Shown in pieces: positions 47,090-55,869 of a stretch of DNA of 64,000 bases (position 1 is its first letter; each line of letters begins with the position of its first letter). The stretch spans positions 32,868 to 96,867 of the forward strand of contig QXWV01000117.1 of the NCBI GenBank assembly GCA_009911195.1, in the 5' to 3' direction. The notes under the pieces are model-generated. The model saw only the letters and a program-made list of their open reading frames with translations. It had not been told where the DNA came from and made no database searches. The DNA comes from Lachnospiraceae bacterium (GTDB lineage Bacteria > Bacillota > Clostridia > Lachnospirales > Lachnospiraceae). Made by a program: the position numbers and the translations under genes.

Positions 47090-48241
47090 TTAGTTTTGCT
47101 TATTCTTTCCAGCCAGTTCCCCAAACAAATGCCCCATAAATGCCTCCTTATTCTCCACCGGCGTAGTGGATGGCCTGCCCAAATCTTCCCTCGCCCCGAT
47201 GGCTGCCTTCACTTCTATAAATGCCAGCCCGTCCTTTTCCTTCGCCGACTTCAAGGCATCGTCCAATTCTTCATAATTTTCCGCACAATAAACTCTCCGA
47301 TACCCACATCCTTCCGCCACTTTCACCAGTTTCAGCCCATCTTCCCCCGCTGCGGTAGGCATACCCCCTACCGATTCGTGGGCGCCATTATTGATAACTA
47401 TATGCACCAGATTATCAGGTGCTGCCTGGCCGATTACTGCCATAGCCCCCATGTGCATCAACGCTGCCCCATCCCCATCAATGCACCAGATTTTTCTATC
47501 TGTCCGGTGCAGCGCGATACCCAGAGCGATGGAGGAAGCATGTCCCATGGAGCCTACGGTCAGGAAATCATACTGATGCCCCTGCCCTTTCGCCTGGCGG
47601 ATTTCAAATAATTCCCGGCTGGCCTTGCCCGTAGTGGAAACTACCGGGTCATCCCCTGAATACTGGGCGATATGGCGGATAATATCCTCCCGGACCATCA
47701 TATAATTGTTGCTGTAGGATACTTTTTTCTCATACTGCAATGCCCCTTTACGGATAACAAAGGCTACATTTTTCCCTTTTGCCAGCAGCTTATCATATTC
47801 CTTCATTTTATCCCGAAGTTCCTCTTCTGCCGTGTCTTTGCCAACCACAAAAGAATCTATCCCCATATCTTCTAACAATTTCAGCGTTATTTCCCCCTGA
47901 TAAATATGCTGCGGCTCGTCATGCACACCCGGCTCTCCCCGCCATCCAATCAGAAAAACGCAGGGAATCCCATAAACTTTCCCATGCAAAAGGGAAGCCA
48001 CCGGGTTAATGATATTTCCTTCCCCACTGTTTTGCATATACACCACCGGCACTTTTCCGGTAGCCAGATGGTATCCTGCTGCCAGTGCGGCGCAATTTCC
48101 CTCATTTGCCCCAATTACATGATGCTTCGGGTCAATTCCATATACATCTATCATATAATCACACAAAGCCCTTAGCTGGGAATCCGGAACTCCTGTGTAA
48201 AAATCTGCACCTATAATCTCCACTAGTTTTTTAACGTCCAT
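47090..48241 (-). CDS. aepY: Phosphonopyruvate decarboxylase
   Basis: The 383-residue ThDP enzyme has FYTGVPDSQLRALCDYMI, IGANEGNCAALAAGYHLATG, MQNSGEGNIINPVASLLHG and GIPCVFLIGWRGEPGVHDEP in its N-terminal half, and the ThDP motif IWCIDGDGAALMHMGAMAVI in the second. These are hallmarks of AepY, which converts phosphonopyruvate to phosphonoacetaldehyde. The next step, transamination to 2-aminoethylphosphonate, is encoded by the fused gene at 53129. The first enzyme, PEP mutase, is not found in the window. The ATG follows GGAG, and the upstream ATPase stop codon is adjacent (TAA ATGG). Confidence 0.9.
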   Translation of the reverse strand: MDVKKLVEIIGADFYTGVPDSQLRALCDYMIDVYGIDPKHHVIGANEGNCAALAAGYHLATGKVPVVYMQNSGEGNIINPVASLLHGKVYGIPCVFLIGWRGEPGVHDEPQHIYQGEITLKLLEDMGIDSFVVGKDTAEEELRDKMKEYDKLLAKGKNVAFVIRKGALQYEKKVSYSNNYMMVREDIIRHIAQYSGDDPVVSTTGKASRELFEIRQAKGQGHQYDFLTVGSMGHASSIALGIALHRTDRKIWCIDGDGAALMHMGAMAVIGQAAPDNLVHIVINNGAHESVGGMPTAAGEDGLKLVKVAEGCGYRRVYCAENYEELDDALKSAKEKDGLAFIEVKAAIGAREDLGRPSTTPVENKEAFMGHLFGELAGKNKQN

Positions 48242-49579
48242 TTAAATAACCATACTCCTTTCAGAATCCGGAAGCTTTGTGTGTTGCTCACCACGGTTAT
48301 TATATTCCTCACCATACAATTCATGAAAATGTTCGGTGAACTTTTCAAGAATCAACCGCATATTTAAATGCCCGTTCGTTAGAAATTGATTCTTATCCTG
48401 CAAAGATGCCTTATAAATGTCCTCCTTCTGCATTTTGGCGACAGAAAGATAATGATTATATAGCCTTGTTTCAAAAATCCTGTTGGCCATAGCCACCATT
48501 CCACCCTGGTTTTTTATAAACCCAAACATTGTTGCCACATCAATGGCAGGCTCGTCCGAATTATACACAATATTTTTCCCCGTGAAAAGCAGTTCCTGCA
48601 GCATTGCATCCAATTCCGGATAATCGCTTAGCTTGCCAAAAAGCGATTCAAATAAAGTATTTTTCTCCGCCAGCAAAAGTCTCACCGCTTCATAGAAACC
48701 ATCTTTTGTCCACGCCGCTGCCTTTGTGCCAAATTCCGCATTTTCATTGACAATTTCATCCATCAATTTACATAACCTAGAGACTAAAAACGGATAACCG
48801 GATGTATAGTCATACAGCATCCCGGCCATTTCGCCCACATTCATCCCTGTTCCATAATCCTCTTCGTACTCCCTAAGCATTCCCGCTATTTCAGCCGATG
48901 AAAAACTCATATTTACATTAAAATCAGCCGCAATATTCCAAGGGCTGTTTACTTTGTGCCCCTCCCCCGGATGCAGCTTATGCTTCAGATTTTTTATATC
49001 ATACACCCCAGCCAGAATAACAGATTGGAATGTCGGCTGTTCATCCCGGTCAATATAATAAGCACGTAGCTGTGCAAGGAAATCCAGGAAAACCTGGTGA
49101 TTCGCTGCACTGTCAACCTCATCCGCCATCAGTACCACAGGCTTATCAGAAGCTGCACAAATTTCCCCCAGTTCCTGAAATAGCTCCTGCAGTTCAAAAT
49201 TTTCAGGCCGCTTTTCCACTACATTTTTCAAATGCCAGACAGCGCCATTTCCTTCCCCTCCATTCCACAGCCTATTCCTTTTTAACATCCGCAGGAAAGC
49301 ATTGGCAAACGCTATTGAAAAAGCATTCTCGTTCCTGAATTTAGCATTTCCAAACGTTTGGAAATCCATAAGCACCACATAATATTCATTCTGCAAAAAG
49401 CGGTTCAAAGCCCGCAGCGTAGTTGTCTTGCCATACTGTCTCGCCCGGTTAATAGTGAAGTACTTTCCCGCATCCACCAGGCTTTTTATTTCTATCAACC
49501 GGTTTTCTATATCCACCATATAGTGGATTTCCGGTTTGCAGTCCGCCGTTATATTGAATGATTTTACCATATGATGCAT
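48242..49579 (-). CDS. AAA ATPase, truncated before its usual C-terminal nuclease-like domain
   Basis: The 445-residue protein has a P-loop NRARQYGKTT (about 43-52), a Walker B VVLMADEVD (about 148-156) and a winged-helix-like region. It belongs to the AAA-ATPase-like family common in Clostridia and Bacteroidetes. Relatives usually continue for another 100 or so residues with a PD-(D/E)XK nuclease-like domain; here the chain ends in a short charged tail (NNRGEQHTKLPDSERSMVI), directly followed by aepY. I think a deletion removed that domain. Its role is unknown, and it has no evident link to the glycan genes. Confidence 0.75.
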   Translation of the reverse strand: MHHMVKSFNITADCKPEIHYMVDIENRLIEIKSLVDAGKYFTINRARQYGKTTTLRALNRFLQNEYYVVLMDFQTFGNAKFRNENAFSIAFANAFLRMLKRNRLWNGGEGNGAVWHLKNVVEKRPENFELQELFQELGEICAASDKPVVLMADEVDSAANHQVFLDFLAQLRAYYIDRDEQPTFQSVILAGVYDIKNLKHKLHPGEGHKVNSPWNIAADFNVNMSFSSAEIAGMLREYEEDYGTGMNVGEMAGMLYDYTSGYPFLVSRLCKLMDEIVNENAEFGTKAAAWTKDGFYEAVRLLLAEKNTLFESLFGKLSDYPELDAMLQELLFTGKNIVYNSDEPAIDVATMFGFIKNQGGMVAMANRIFETRLYNHYLSVAKMQKEDIYKASLQDKNQFLTNGHLNMRLILEKFTEHFHELYGEEYNNRGEQHTKLPDSERSMVI

Positions 49580-49637
49580 TCTGGATTATCCCGCCCTTTC
49601 TTTTTAAAGTATTACTGTATTCATTCTATTATATAGC

Positions 49638-51011
49638 TCATAAGGAAGGTTCATCCCCATCTTTTTGAACAATCCTAGCTTTCACATTATACTGAAAAAC
49701 TTTATACATATATTCTTCTGCCTTCCCCCCCAAAGCGAGCAACTTTTTGATAAGCTCTTCCTGCCCATCGCTTATCGGGATGCCGCTTCCTTTCACATCG
49801 CATATCTTATATCCTGCTTCATGGAACATACGTACAATCTCATTGTAAGTAAAAAAGTGAATATGAGTCTTATCCAGAAGGCCGCTTTCCAAATAAGTAA
49901 AATCTCCCTGTAAAAGTCCTTCTATCACTGAAACATGCATAATATTCGGTATGCTTGCAATAATACATCCGCTTTCCTTCAAAAATTTCCGGCAATAAGC
50001 CACTGTCTTCAACGGATTATGCAGGTGCTCCAACACATCCCCAAAGATAATATAATCAAATTTCTTTTCAGGAAAAGGCAAATCTTCCTTCTCTATATCA
50101 TTTACCACTACATTGGCTACATGGGATGCCATTTCGGCTGCCGTCGGATTTATTTCACTTCCGTATACTTCCACCTGTGGAAATCTGTTTCTGATTTCCA
50201 AAAGTGTGGCCCCGCAATCACAGCCAATCTCTAAAACGGAAAAACTCTCTTCTTGTTCCTTTTCTATCATTTCAATCAGCATAACATTGTAAATATCATT
50301 AAAGTAATGCATGCCCCATTTCTTTTCTAACACATCCCAATAATCCACATCCTGCAGGTCTATTTCTTCCTTCTGCCCGTTCATATCAATACACCATAAT
50401 AACGCATTGGTACATACTACAATTTTTTTCTCCGCCTTAATCAAACGGATACAATAATCATCTGTAAGGGCGCGTAAAGTACTTACATTTTCATCAAACT
50501 CGCCCATTTCATCCAATATGCCTTTTTTCCATAGCACTGCATTACTATGCGACATTAGCGCATATTTTCCTTTTGCTTGTTCATCGGTATCCGCTATATC
50601 AACAGCCTCCTCATAACCCTCAGCCTCTACTAATAAATTGGGATTATATCTCATATCATTGCATACAATACCGGTTACAGCCCCAATATCCTCCTCTGCA
50701 TACAGCAATTCGCTAAGGCGGGATAAATATTTCGGCGTCAGCATGTGATTCCCATCCATAGTCAGTATATCCGTATCAATCCCCAATTCCTTTCTGACCA
50801 TATTGAGCGCCGCACCCCAGCTCATCTTCCCCTCATCCAGGAACACATACGTTACATCTTCCTGTTTTCTTGCCCAATCCTGCAATCCGGCTGTAGAGCC
50901 GTCATCCACAATGACAATCGATACCTCTACATCACAAAATAACCGGAAACTTTTTATGCACAATTCCATACTCTCTATCCCACTGCCCGCAAGCATTAAA
51001 ACTGTTATCAT
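49638..51011 (-). CDS. Family 2 glycosyltransferase fused to a SAM methyltransferase
   Basis: Residues 1-215 are a GT2-like domain (MITVLMLAGSGIESMELCIK, VDDGSTAGL, LTMDGNHML with the metal-binding Asp). Residues about 265-430 are a methyltransferase of the Methyltransf_23 type (LEIGCDCGATLLEIRNRFPQ, YIIFGDVLEHLHNPLKTV, GCIIASIPNIMHVSVIEGLL). The fusion suggests the sugar is methylated as it is added. There is an AAGGAGGGA site before the start. It follows a GT2-like gene (51048) after 36 bases. Confidence 0.8.
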   Translation of the reverse strand: MITVLMLAGSGIESMELCIKSFRLFCDVEVSIVIVDDGSTAGLQDWARKQEDVTYVFLDEGKMSWGAALNMVRKELGIDTDILTMDGNHMLTPKYLSRLSELLYAEEDIGAVTGIVCNDMRYNPNLLVEAEGYEEAVDIADTDEQAKGKYALMSHSNAVLWKKGILDEMGEFDENVSTLRALTDDYCIRLIKAEKKIVVCTNALLWCIDMNGQKEEIDLQDVDYWDVLEKKWGMHYFNDIYNVMLIEMIEKEQEESFSVLEIGCDCGATLLEIRNRFPQVEVYGSEINPTAAEMASHVANVVVNDIEKEDLPFPEKKFDYIIFGDVLEHLHNPLKTVAYCRKFLKESGCIIASIPNIMHVSVIEGLLQGDFTYLESGLLDKTHIHFFTYNEIVRMFHEAGYKICDVKGSGIPISDGQEELIKKLLALGGKAEEYMYKVFQYNVKARIVQKDGDEPSL

Positions 51012-51047
51012 ATATTTATCCCTCCTTTTTCAACCTGGCACATATCT

Positions 51048-51704
51048 TTATTTTTCCATATATTCCTTTAGAAACCGCTTTCTATATTTATCATAATTCC
51101 ACATAGACAATACAGGTTTATCATCATGCTGATGCCAAAAACGCTTGTGTACCGGCACAACAATGCGGTATCCTTTTTTCCGCATCTCAAAGCTCTGGGA
51201 GAGGTCATAAAAATCCCACCCGTCAAACAAATCCTCCCTCCATGGAATGTCATATTGCGTAGCCATCAAAACCCCGTCAATTCCTTCTACCTCCCATAGC
51301 CCATCCCTTTCCTGGTCATATCTATAGTTCTCCCATCCCTCTTCCAGTTCATAAACCTCCGGCACCCTTTTCCCGGACCACATAACCCCACTTTCCGGTA
51401 ATTTCTGTATGCCAACCAATCCAATCATGCCTATACTTTTGTCACTTTTAAAAATAGAAATAATATCGCTGATAAAATATTTATTTACAAGGAAAGCGTC
51501 CTGATGCATGTATACCTTATACTTTGCATCGCTGCTGCACATTCCCTCATTATATCCTTTTGCCATGGAAGCCGCATCCCTTATCTCCAACAGTTCCACT
51601 TCCATTCCTTCCGGCACTTCCAGCCAGTGGATATATCTCACACATTCCTCAAAGAATAAATCATTATTTGCACATATAATAAAACATATTTTATGCTCAT
51701 TCAT
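51048..51704 (-). CDS. Glycosyltransferase-like protein (Glyco_tranf_2_5 type)
   Basis: The 218-residue protein has ICFIICANNDLFFEECVRYI at the start, SMAKGYNEGM, YKVYMHQDAFL (metal site region), and GLVGIQKLPESG. It looks like the GT2-related family Glyco_tranf_2_5 with a KRFWHQHDD end. It should transfer a sugar; acceptor and donor are unknown. Several Met codons crowd the start: I chose 51704 (GGGG nearby), but 51710 or 51725 are possible and the latter would overlap the upstream gene by 29 bases. Confidence 0.7.
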   Translation of the reverse strand: MNEHKICFIICANNDLFFEECVRYIHWLEVPEGMEVELLEIRDAASMAKGYNEGMCSSDAKYKVYMHQDAFLVNKYFISDIISIFKSDKSIGMIGLVGIQKLPESGVMWSGKRVPEVYELEEGWENYRYDQERDGLWEVEGIDGVLMATQYDIPWREDLFDGWDFYDLSQSFEMRKKGYRIVVPVHKRFWHQHDDKPVLSMWNYDKYRKRFLKEYMEK

Positions 51705-52386
51705 CCCCATCTTCCACCCATCCAATAATTGTTCTTTTTACTTTCTCCTCATCGAATATTCTTGCATCTTCCAAAACCACATCAACTATTGTCAGGGAAA
51801 TTCTCTTTTTCACCAGATAATCCAATATTTCGTCTTTTGGCTCCACTTGATATTCCACCCGTCTAAGAAGAAATACTAAATGAAAATAAATATCCGTTAG
51901 TTCTTCCAGGCTATGGACTGCTAGAATAGAAATAGCGCTGCCGCAATCATCGAAACGCCTCAATTCCTCTATAAATGCTTTTAACATTGTTCCTAAAATG
52001 GGAAACTCCCAAAATTTATCCACAATAAGGTTCTTTTCCTTCAATAGACGATACCATATCAGGATATCTATCCAGGCTTCTATCCCACCCTCTTTCAATA
52101 ATATATCAATCCAGTCGGTAAACCCTTTCTTCAGCCGAAAGCTGATATCTCTTTCTTTTTCCTTTTTCCGGAAAATTTCATCTATGAACCTGGCGTTATC
52201 TTCCTTACTGACAGGCTTCTTATTTTCCCATTTCATCTCATACCGTAGTTTTTCAAATTCTCTGATTGTGTGAAGAATGTTTTGCTCTTCTGCGGAAAAC
52301 ATCATACTGGCCTTTCTTTCATCCTCTGGATGTTCCAAATAATACTCTATCCGGTCGAGCAGCTTTCCGTTGTCTTTCTTCTCCAA
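51697..52386 (-). CDS. Helical protein of unknown function
   Basis: I do not recognise this 229-residue protein. It is rich in Glu, Lys, Ile and Leu and appears wholly helical, with amphipathic segments such as FRLKKGFTDWIDILLKEGG and FPILGTMLKAFIEELRRF, and no signal peptide or clear membrane span. It lies between a methyltransferase (8 bases upstream) and a glycosyltransferase-like gene, so it is probably co-transcribed and may assist them or bind the acceptor protein. Confidence 0.6.
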   Translation of the reverse strand: MEKKDNGKLLDRIEYYLEHPEDERKASMMFSAEEQNILHTIREFEKLRYEMKWENKKPVSKEDNARFIDEIFRKKEKERDISFRLKKGFTDWIDILLKEGGIEAWIDILIWYRLLKEKNLIVDKFWEFPILGTMLKAFIEELRRFDDCGSAISILAVHSLEELTDIYFHLVFLLRRVEYQVEPKDEILDYLVKKRISLTIVDVVLEDARIFDEEKVKRTIIGWVEDGDE

Positions 52387-52394
52387 AATATTAA

Positions 52395-53138
52395 TTACAC
52401 CTCCTCCCTTTTAAACATATAGCAATTAAATACAAAATCATTGTTCCAATAACCAGTTACATCTGAGGCTGAAAATTTAATATCCATATTGTGCTTCGAT
52501 GCAAACTCCAGAAAAAACTGTTTGGCATAAAAAAGTTTTGGAAGATTCCGATACTTCTCGTCATAATCCTCAATAGTGTTTTTTCTGCAGGACATGCACT
52601 CCTCCTCCTTTTCCTTGTCGCAAATATCAACAATCCCTATGGAGTACCTGGCCTTCTGATACATTTTTTCAAGCACCTTTATTGCATATTCTTCATTTTC
52701 AAAATAAGCGAAAACACTATTGGACAAAACAGCATCATACACGGGGCTGGTTGGGAAACAAACCGCTTCTTCACAAATCAAATCCTTCGACATCAAGACT
52801 TGCCTCGCGCCTTCTAACAATTTCTCCGAATAATCCACCCCTCCTGTTGTAATTCCATCCTTTTCAAATAAGTATAAATTTGCCCCGCTGCCACAGCCAA
52901 CCTCGTAGACGCTTTCGATGCCCCCACCATCCCTATTCTTATGAAACGAAAGTTCACGCTTTATCTGCCGGTATTGTTCTACCCACGCTTCATATGCAGG
53001 GTCTTCCTCCTGGACATCAAATCCATTGCTCCTCTTCAGTTCCAGAAAGACCTTCCTCTCATCTTCATTTTTTAATATATCCATATCTGCAACACGTTTC
53101 GTCCAGACTTTTTTCCACTCGTTCATATTTAACCCCAT
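52395..53138 (-). CDS. SAM-dependent methyltransferase
   Basis: The 247-residue protein is a class I methyltransferase: motif I VYEVGCGSGANLYLFEKDGI, VDYSEKLLEGARQVL, and DAVLSNSVFAYFENEEYAIK. It shares the VDYSEKLLE-type motif with the methyltransferase at 37705 (GVEYSEQLYE). Methyl acceptor unknown. The ATG at 53138 has AAAGGA upstream and overlaps the previous gene by 10 bases; an ATG at 53126 with GGGG 6 bases upstream is equally possible and would avoid the overlap. Confidence 0.8.
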   Translation of the reverse strand: MGLNMNEWKKVWTKRVADMDILKNEDERKVFLELKRSNGFDVQEEDPAYEAWVEQYRQIKRELSFHKNRDGGGIESVYEVGCGSGANLYLFEKDGITTGGVDYSEKLLEGARQVLMSKDLICEEAVCFPTSPVYDAVLSNSVFAYFENEEYAIKVLEKMYQKARYSIGIVDICDKEKEEECMSCRKNTIEDYDEKYRNLPKLFYAKQFFLEFASKHNMDIKFSASDVTGYWNNDFVFNCYMFKREEV

Positions 53139-54946
53139 TTCAATATCCTTTTTAAAGCTTCCAGTAATCTGCAGTTTTCATCCATGCTTTTGATTGCTAT
53201 CCTGATATACTGCCTGCCGTTTCCTATTTTTTCCGTTAAATCCTTAATCAGTATATTATCATCCAGCAATAGCCTTTCCGTTACTTCTGCAGAAGTCATT
53301 CCGTTGATAATCTCGCACATGATATAGTTGGCCTGGGAAGGATACGCTTTTAACCCCGGCTGTTCCCTCAGTTTAGAAAACCACTCATCCCTTGTTTCCT
53401 TTAATTTACGAATTGCATCCTCATAATCTTTATGGTATTTTTCTTCTATCTGCATATAAAATTCTGCAAAAGAATTAAGGTTCCAGATAGAAACATTTTT
53501 CTTTATTTCCTCCATATACTCAGTTTGTGCGCAAGCCAGTATTCCCAGCCGTATTCCCGGTACTCCATAAGATTTGGATATGCTTTTCATTACTGTCAGG
53601 TTTGGATATTTCTGCAATATTTCATTATGTACCAGCGTATTATCTTCCCCCTCGGCAAAATCTGCAAAGCTTTCGTCCACCAGCAGCCTAATCCCCTTAT
53701 CCCTCGCCCAGCCGCACAGCCGCAAAAGCCCTTCCATTGTAATAAAATTGCCGCTTGGATTATCTGGATTAACCAATACCAGCATTGATATTTCTTTATT
53801 TTCAAAAAATTGCATCAATACATTCTCATCATACAGGAAATCAATGCCCTGTGTCTGAAATACCACACACTTTTCTTCCCCATACCTATTGGGGTATTCC
53901 TCAAATGTTGGCTTTATAATTCCTATCTTTCCCGTTTCCATATCCAGTACTGCTTTGATTAATTCGGCGGCACCGTTTCCGGGCATAATATATTCCGGCT
54001 TTACACCGAAATTCTTTGCCGCCAGCAAAGAATTCACTGCCATCCCGGAAGGATATTGGGATATCAGTGTTTCAAAACTGCCTTTTATTTCTTCCAGCAA
54101 CCTTTTCGGCGGAAAATATGGATTGACCAGATAGCAGTAGTCCAGCATCTTAGGATACCTCCAGTATCCTCCATACCGGCTCTGTATCCGCCTGACTTTG
54201 TCTTTCTCAGTATTTGCAAAGATAGATTCCGCTATATCCAAATCCTGTATATCATCAATCTCATACCACAGCTTCCCATTGATTTTTTTTGCCTTGATTA
54301 CAGGTTTGTCCAGCATTGTAATGACCTTTAATACTTGTTCATAGTATTCATTATTTCCCAACGCTTCCAAATAGGCTTCCAGAAATGGTATATAATAATG
54401 CGTAGAAAAGTGTTTGCTGAATTTATAAATGTTCACCGTCTTATAGTATGCATCTTTCTCCTGGAATTTTACGTTTCTTCCTTCAATAAATTTCAGAATG
54501 CACTCTTCATCATCCAGTTCCATGACTGTTCCGTCCATCCAGCTTTCAAATTTATCTACCAACGCCAAAGTATCCCTTTTGTCCTGAAGCATATCCTCCA
54601 ATATGCCATCTTCAAAAATCAAATCCGATTCCAGCAATAGGGTATCATCCTCTTTCATATAATCCCTTGCCAAAAATAATGAATAAATATTATTTGTTTT
54701 ATGGTAAACGGCGTTCTCCATATATTTGATTGGTGTCCTTATTTTCAGTCCATCCACATAATCCATCAATTTTTGGCCCTCATAGCCAACCACCATTATA
54801 ATCCGGTTCAATTCCAACTTATCAAGCTGCCCCAGCATCCTTTCAATGAGCGTTATTCCGTTCACCTGAACCATGCACTTCGTATTGCTGCTTGTCAGTT
54901 CCTTTAATCGTTTTCCCATCCCCGCCGCCAATATTATTGCCTGCAT
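53129..54946 (-). CDS. Fused aminoethylphosphonate cytidylyltransferase (PntC-like) and aminotransferase
   Basis: Residues 1-240 of 605 are a nucleotidyltransferase of the LicC/PntC type: ILAAGMGKRLKEL, NNIYSLFLARDYM, LLLESDLIFEDG. Residues about 255-605 are a fold-type I aminotransferase: GNGAAELIKAVLDMETGKIG, VNPDNPSGNF, DESFADF, and the PLP lysine near 458 in SISKSYGVPGIRLG. In phosphonate loci such fusions are described for the CMP-activation of 2-aminoethylphosphonate (AEP), with the aminotransferase making AEP from phosphonoacetaldehyde, the product of AepY encoded at 47090. The ATG at 54946 has AGGAAGGGA upstream; 55021 lacks a site. Confidence 0.8.
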   Translation of the reverse strand: MQAIILAAGMGKRLKELTSSNTKCMVQVNGITLIERMLGQLDKLELNRIIMVVGYEGQKLMDYVDGLKIRTPIKYMENAVYHKTNNIYSLFLARDYMKEDDTLLLESDLIFEDGILEDMLQDKRDTLALVDKFESWMDGTVMELDDEECILKFIEGRNVKFQEKDAYYKTVNIYKFSKHFSTHYYIPFLEAYLEALGNNEYYEQVLKVITMLDKPVIKAKKINGKLWYEIDDIQDLDIAESIFANTEKDKVRRIQSRYGGYWRYPKMLDYCYLVNPYFPPKRLLEEIKGSFETLISQYPSGMAVNSLLAAKNFGVKPEYIMPGNGAAELIKAVLDMETGKIGIIKPTFEEYPNRYGEEKCVVFQTQGIDFLYDENVLMQFFENKEISMLVLVNPDNPSGNFITMEGLLRLCGWARDKGIRLLVDESFADFAEGEDNTLVHNEILQKYPNLTVMKSISKSYGVPGIRLGILACAQTEYMEEIKKNVSIWNLNSFAEFYMQIEEKYHKDYEDAIRKLKETRDEWFSKLREQPGLKAYPSQANYIMCEIINGMTSAEVTERLLLDDNILIKDLTEKIGNGRQYIRIAIKSMDENCRLLEALKRILKWG

Positions 54947-54996
54947 CCTCAGTCCCTTCCTATCCGCATGCCTCTTTCGCACACATTCTTTTCCTG

Positions 54997-55869
54997 TTAT
55001 TCCCCACAATCCCGTTTCCAATGCTGGGGAACCATATAGTCCTCTCCATATAAAACCCTGAGAATATCGCGATATCCTGTCGGCACTGGTATCGTAATAT
55101 TCTCAAATGGCATTCTTACACTTTCTGCATACCACTCTTTTTTATAGTGATATTTACGTTCCTTATCCGGCCTGTACATAAAGAGCGCTAATTCATCCGC
55201 CTCGTCTTTACTATACAAACAGGCAAGACGGTCCATCAATATCAGTAACTGGTTTATTACATTTTTTTCTCTTGCAATCTGCACTTTGCACATCTCTTCT
55301 ATTTCACAAATATATTTTTCCAGCCCGGCCCAATCTTTCTTTTTTATTTTCCATATCGTTCCCATGCAATGCTGCAGGAGCAAATATAAAACATCTTCCT
55401 CCTCTTTACGGGAAGGCAGGTAATCCAGCGGAAATACATCTACACCTACAATGTCAGGGCAGCCATGATATTTTTCCAGGTATCTTTCCTCGGCCCCTTT
55501 TTTTCTTTCCGTGCATACTTTAGTAAATGCCTGGTCATATGTTTCCTCACTGTACGCGTTTACAATTCTAAGCCCTTTTTCTTTACATTCTTCAGCAGCA
55601 ACCGCCAAAAATCTCCTGTAATCATCTCTTTCCATCACAATATCGATATCATTATCCCACGGGATAAAGCCTTTGTGCCTGATAATGCCCAATAGTGTAC
55701 CACTGTCCGCATAATATAGAATCCCGTTTTTGTTACATATTTCATCTATGGCATTTAAGACCTCTATTTCTGCCGCCCATACCCTCTTCATTTTTTCTTC
55801 TACAAAATATCCTTCCCGCCATTCCCCTTTAAAAAAATCGCCTTCAAAATTCTGCATGGTTGTTACCAT
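54997..55869 (-). CDS. LicD-family phosphotransferase
   Basis: The 290-residue protein has the LicD core DSGTLLGIIRHKGFIPWDND followed by IDIVME, and DVFPLDYLPS. It is about one third identical in motif content to its neighbour at 55844, so they are paralogues from duplication. LicD enzymes move a phospho-alcohol or phosphono-alcohol from a CMP/CDP donor to a glycan. The PntC-like gene follows it by 50 bases, so it is the best candidate to transfer aminoethylphosphonate. The start has an AAAGGA site and overlaps the upstream LicD gene by 26 bases. Confidence 0.85.
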   Translation of the reverse strand: MVTTMQNFEGDFFKGEWREGYFVEEKMKRVWAAEIEVLNAIDEICNKNGILYYADSGTLLGIIRHKGFIPWDNDIDIVMERDDYRRFLAVAAEECKEKGLRIVNAYSEETYDQAFTKVCTERKKGAEERYLEKYHGCPDIVGVDVFPLDYLPSRKEEEDVLYLLLQHCMGTIWKIKKKDWAGLEKYICEIEEMCKVQIAREKNVINQLLILMDRLACLYSKDEADELALFMYRPDKERKYHYKKEWYAESVRMPFENITIPVPTGYRDILRVLYGEDYMVPQHWKRDCGE

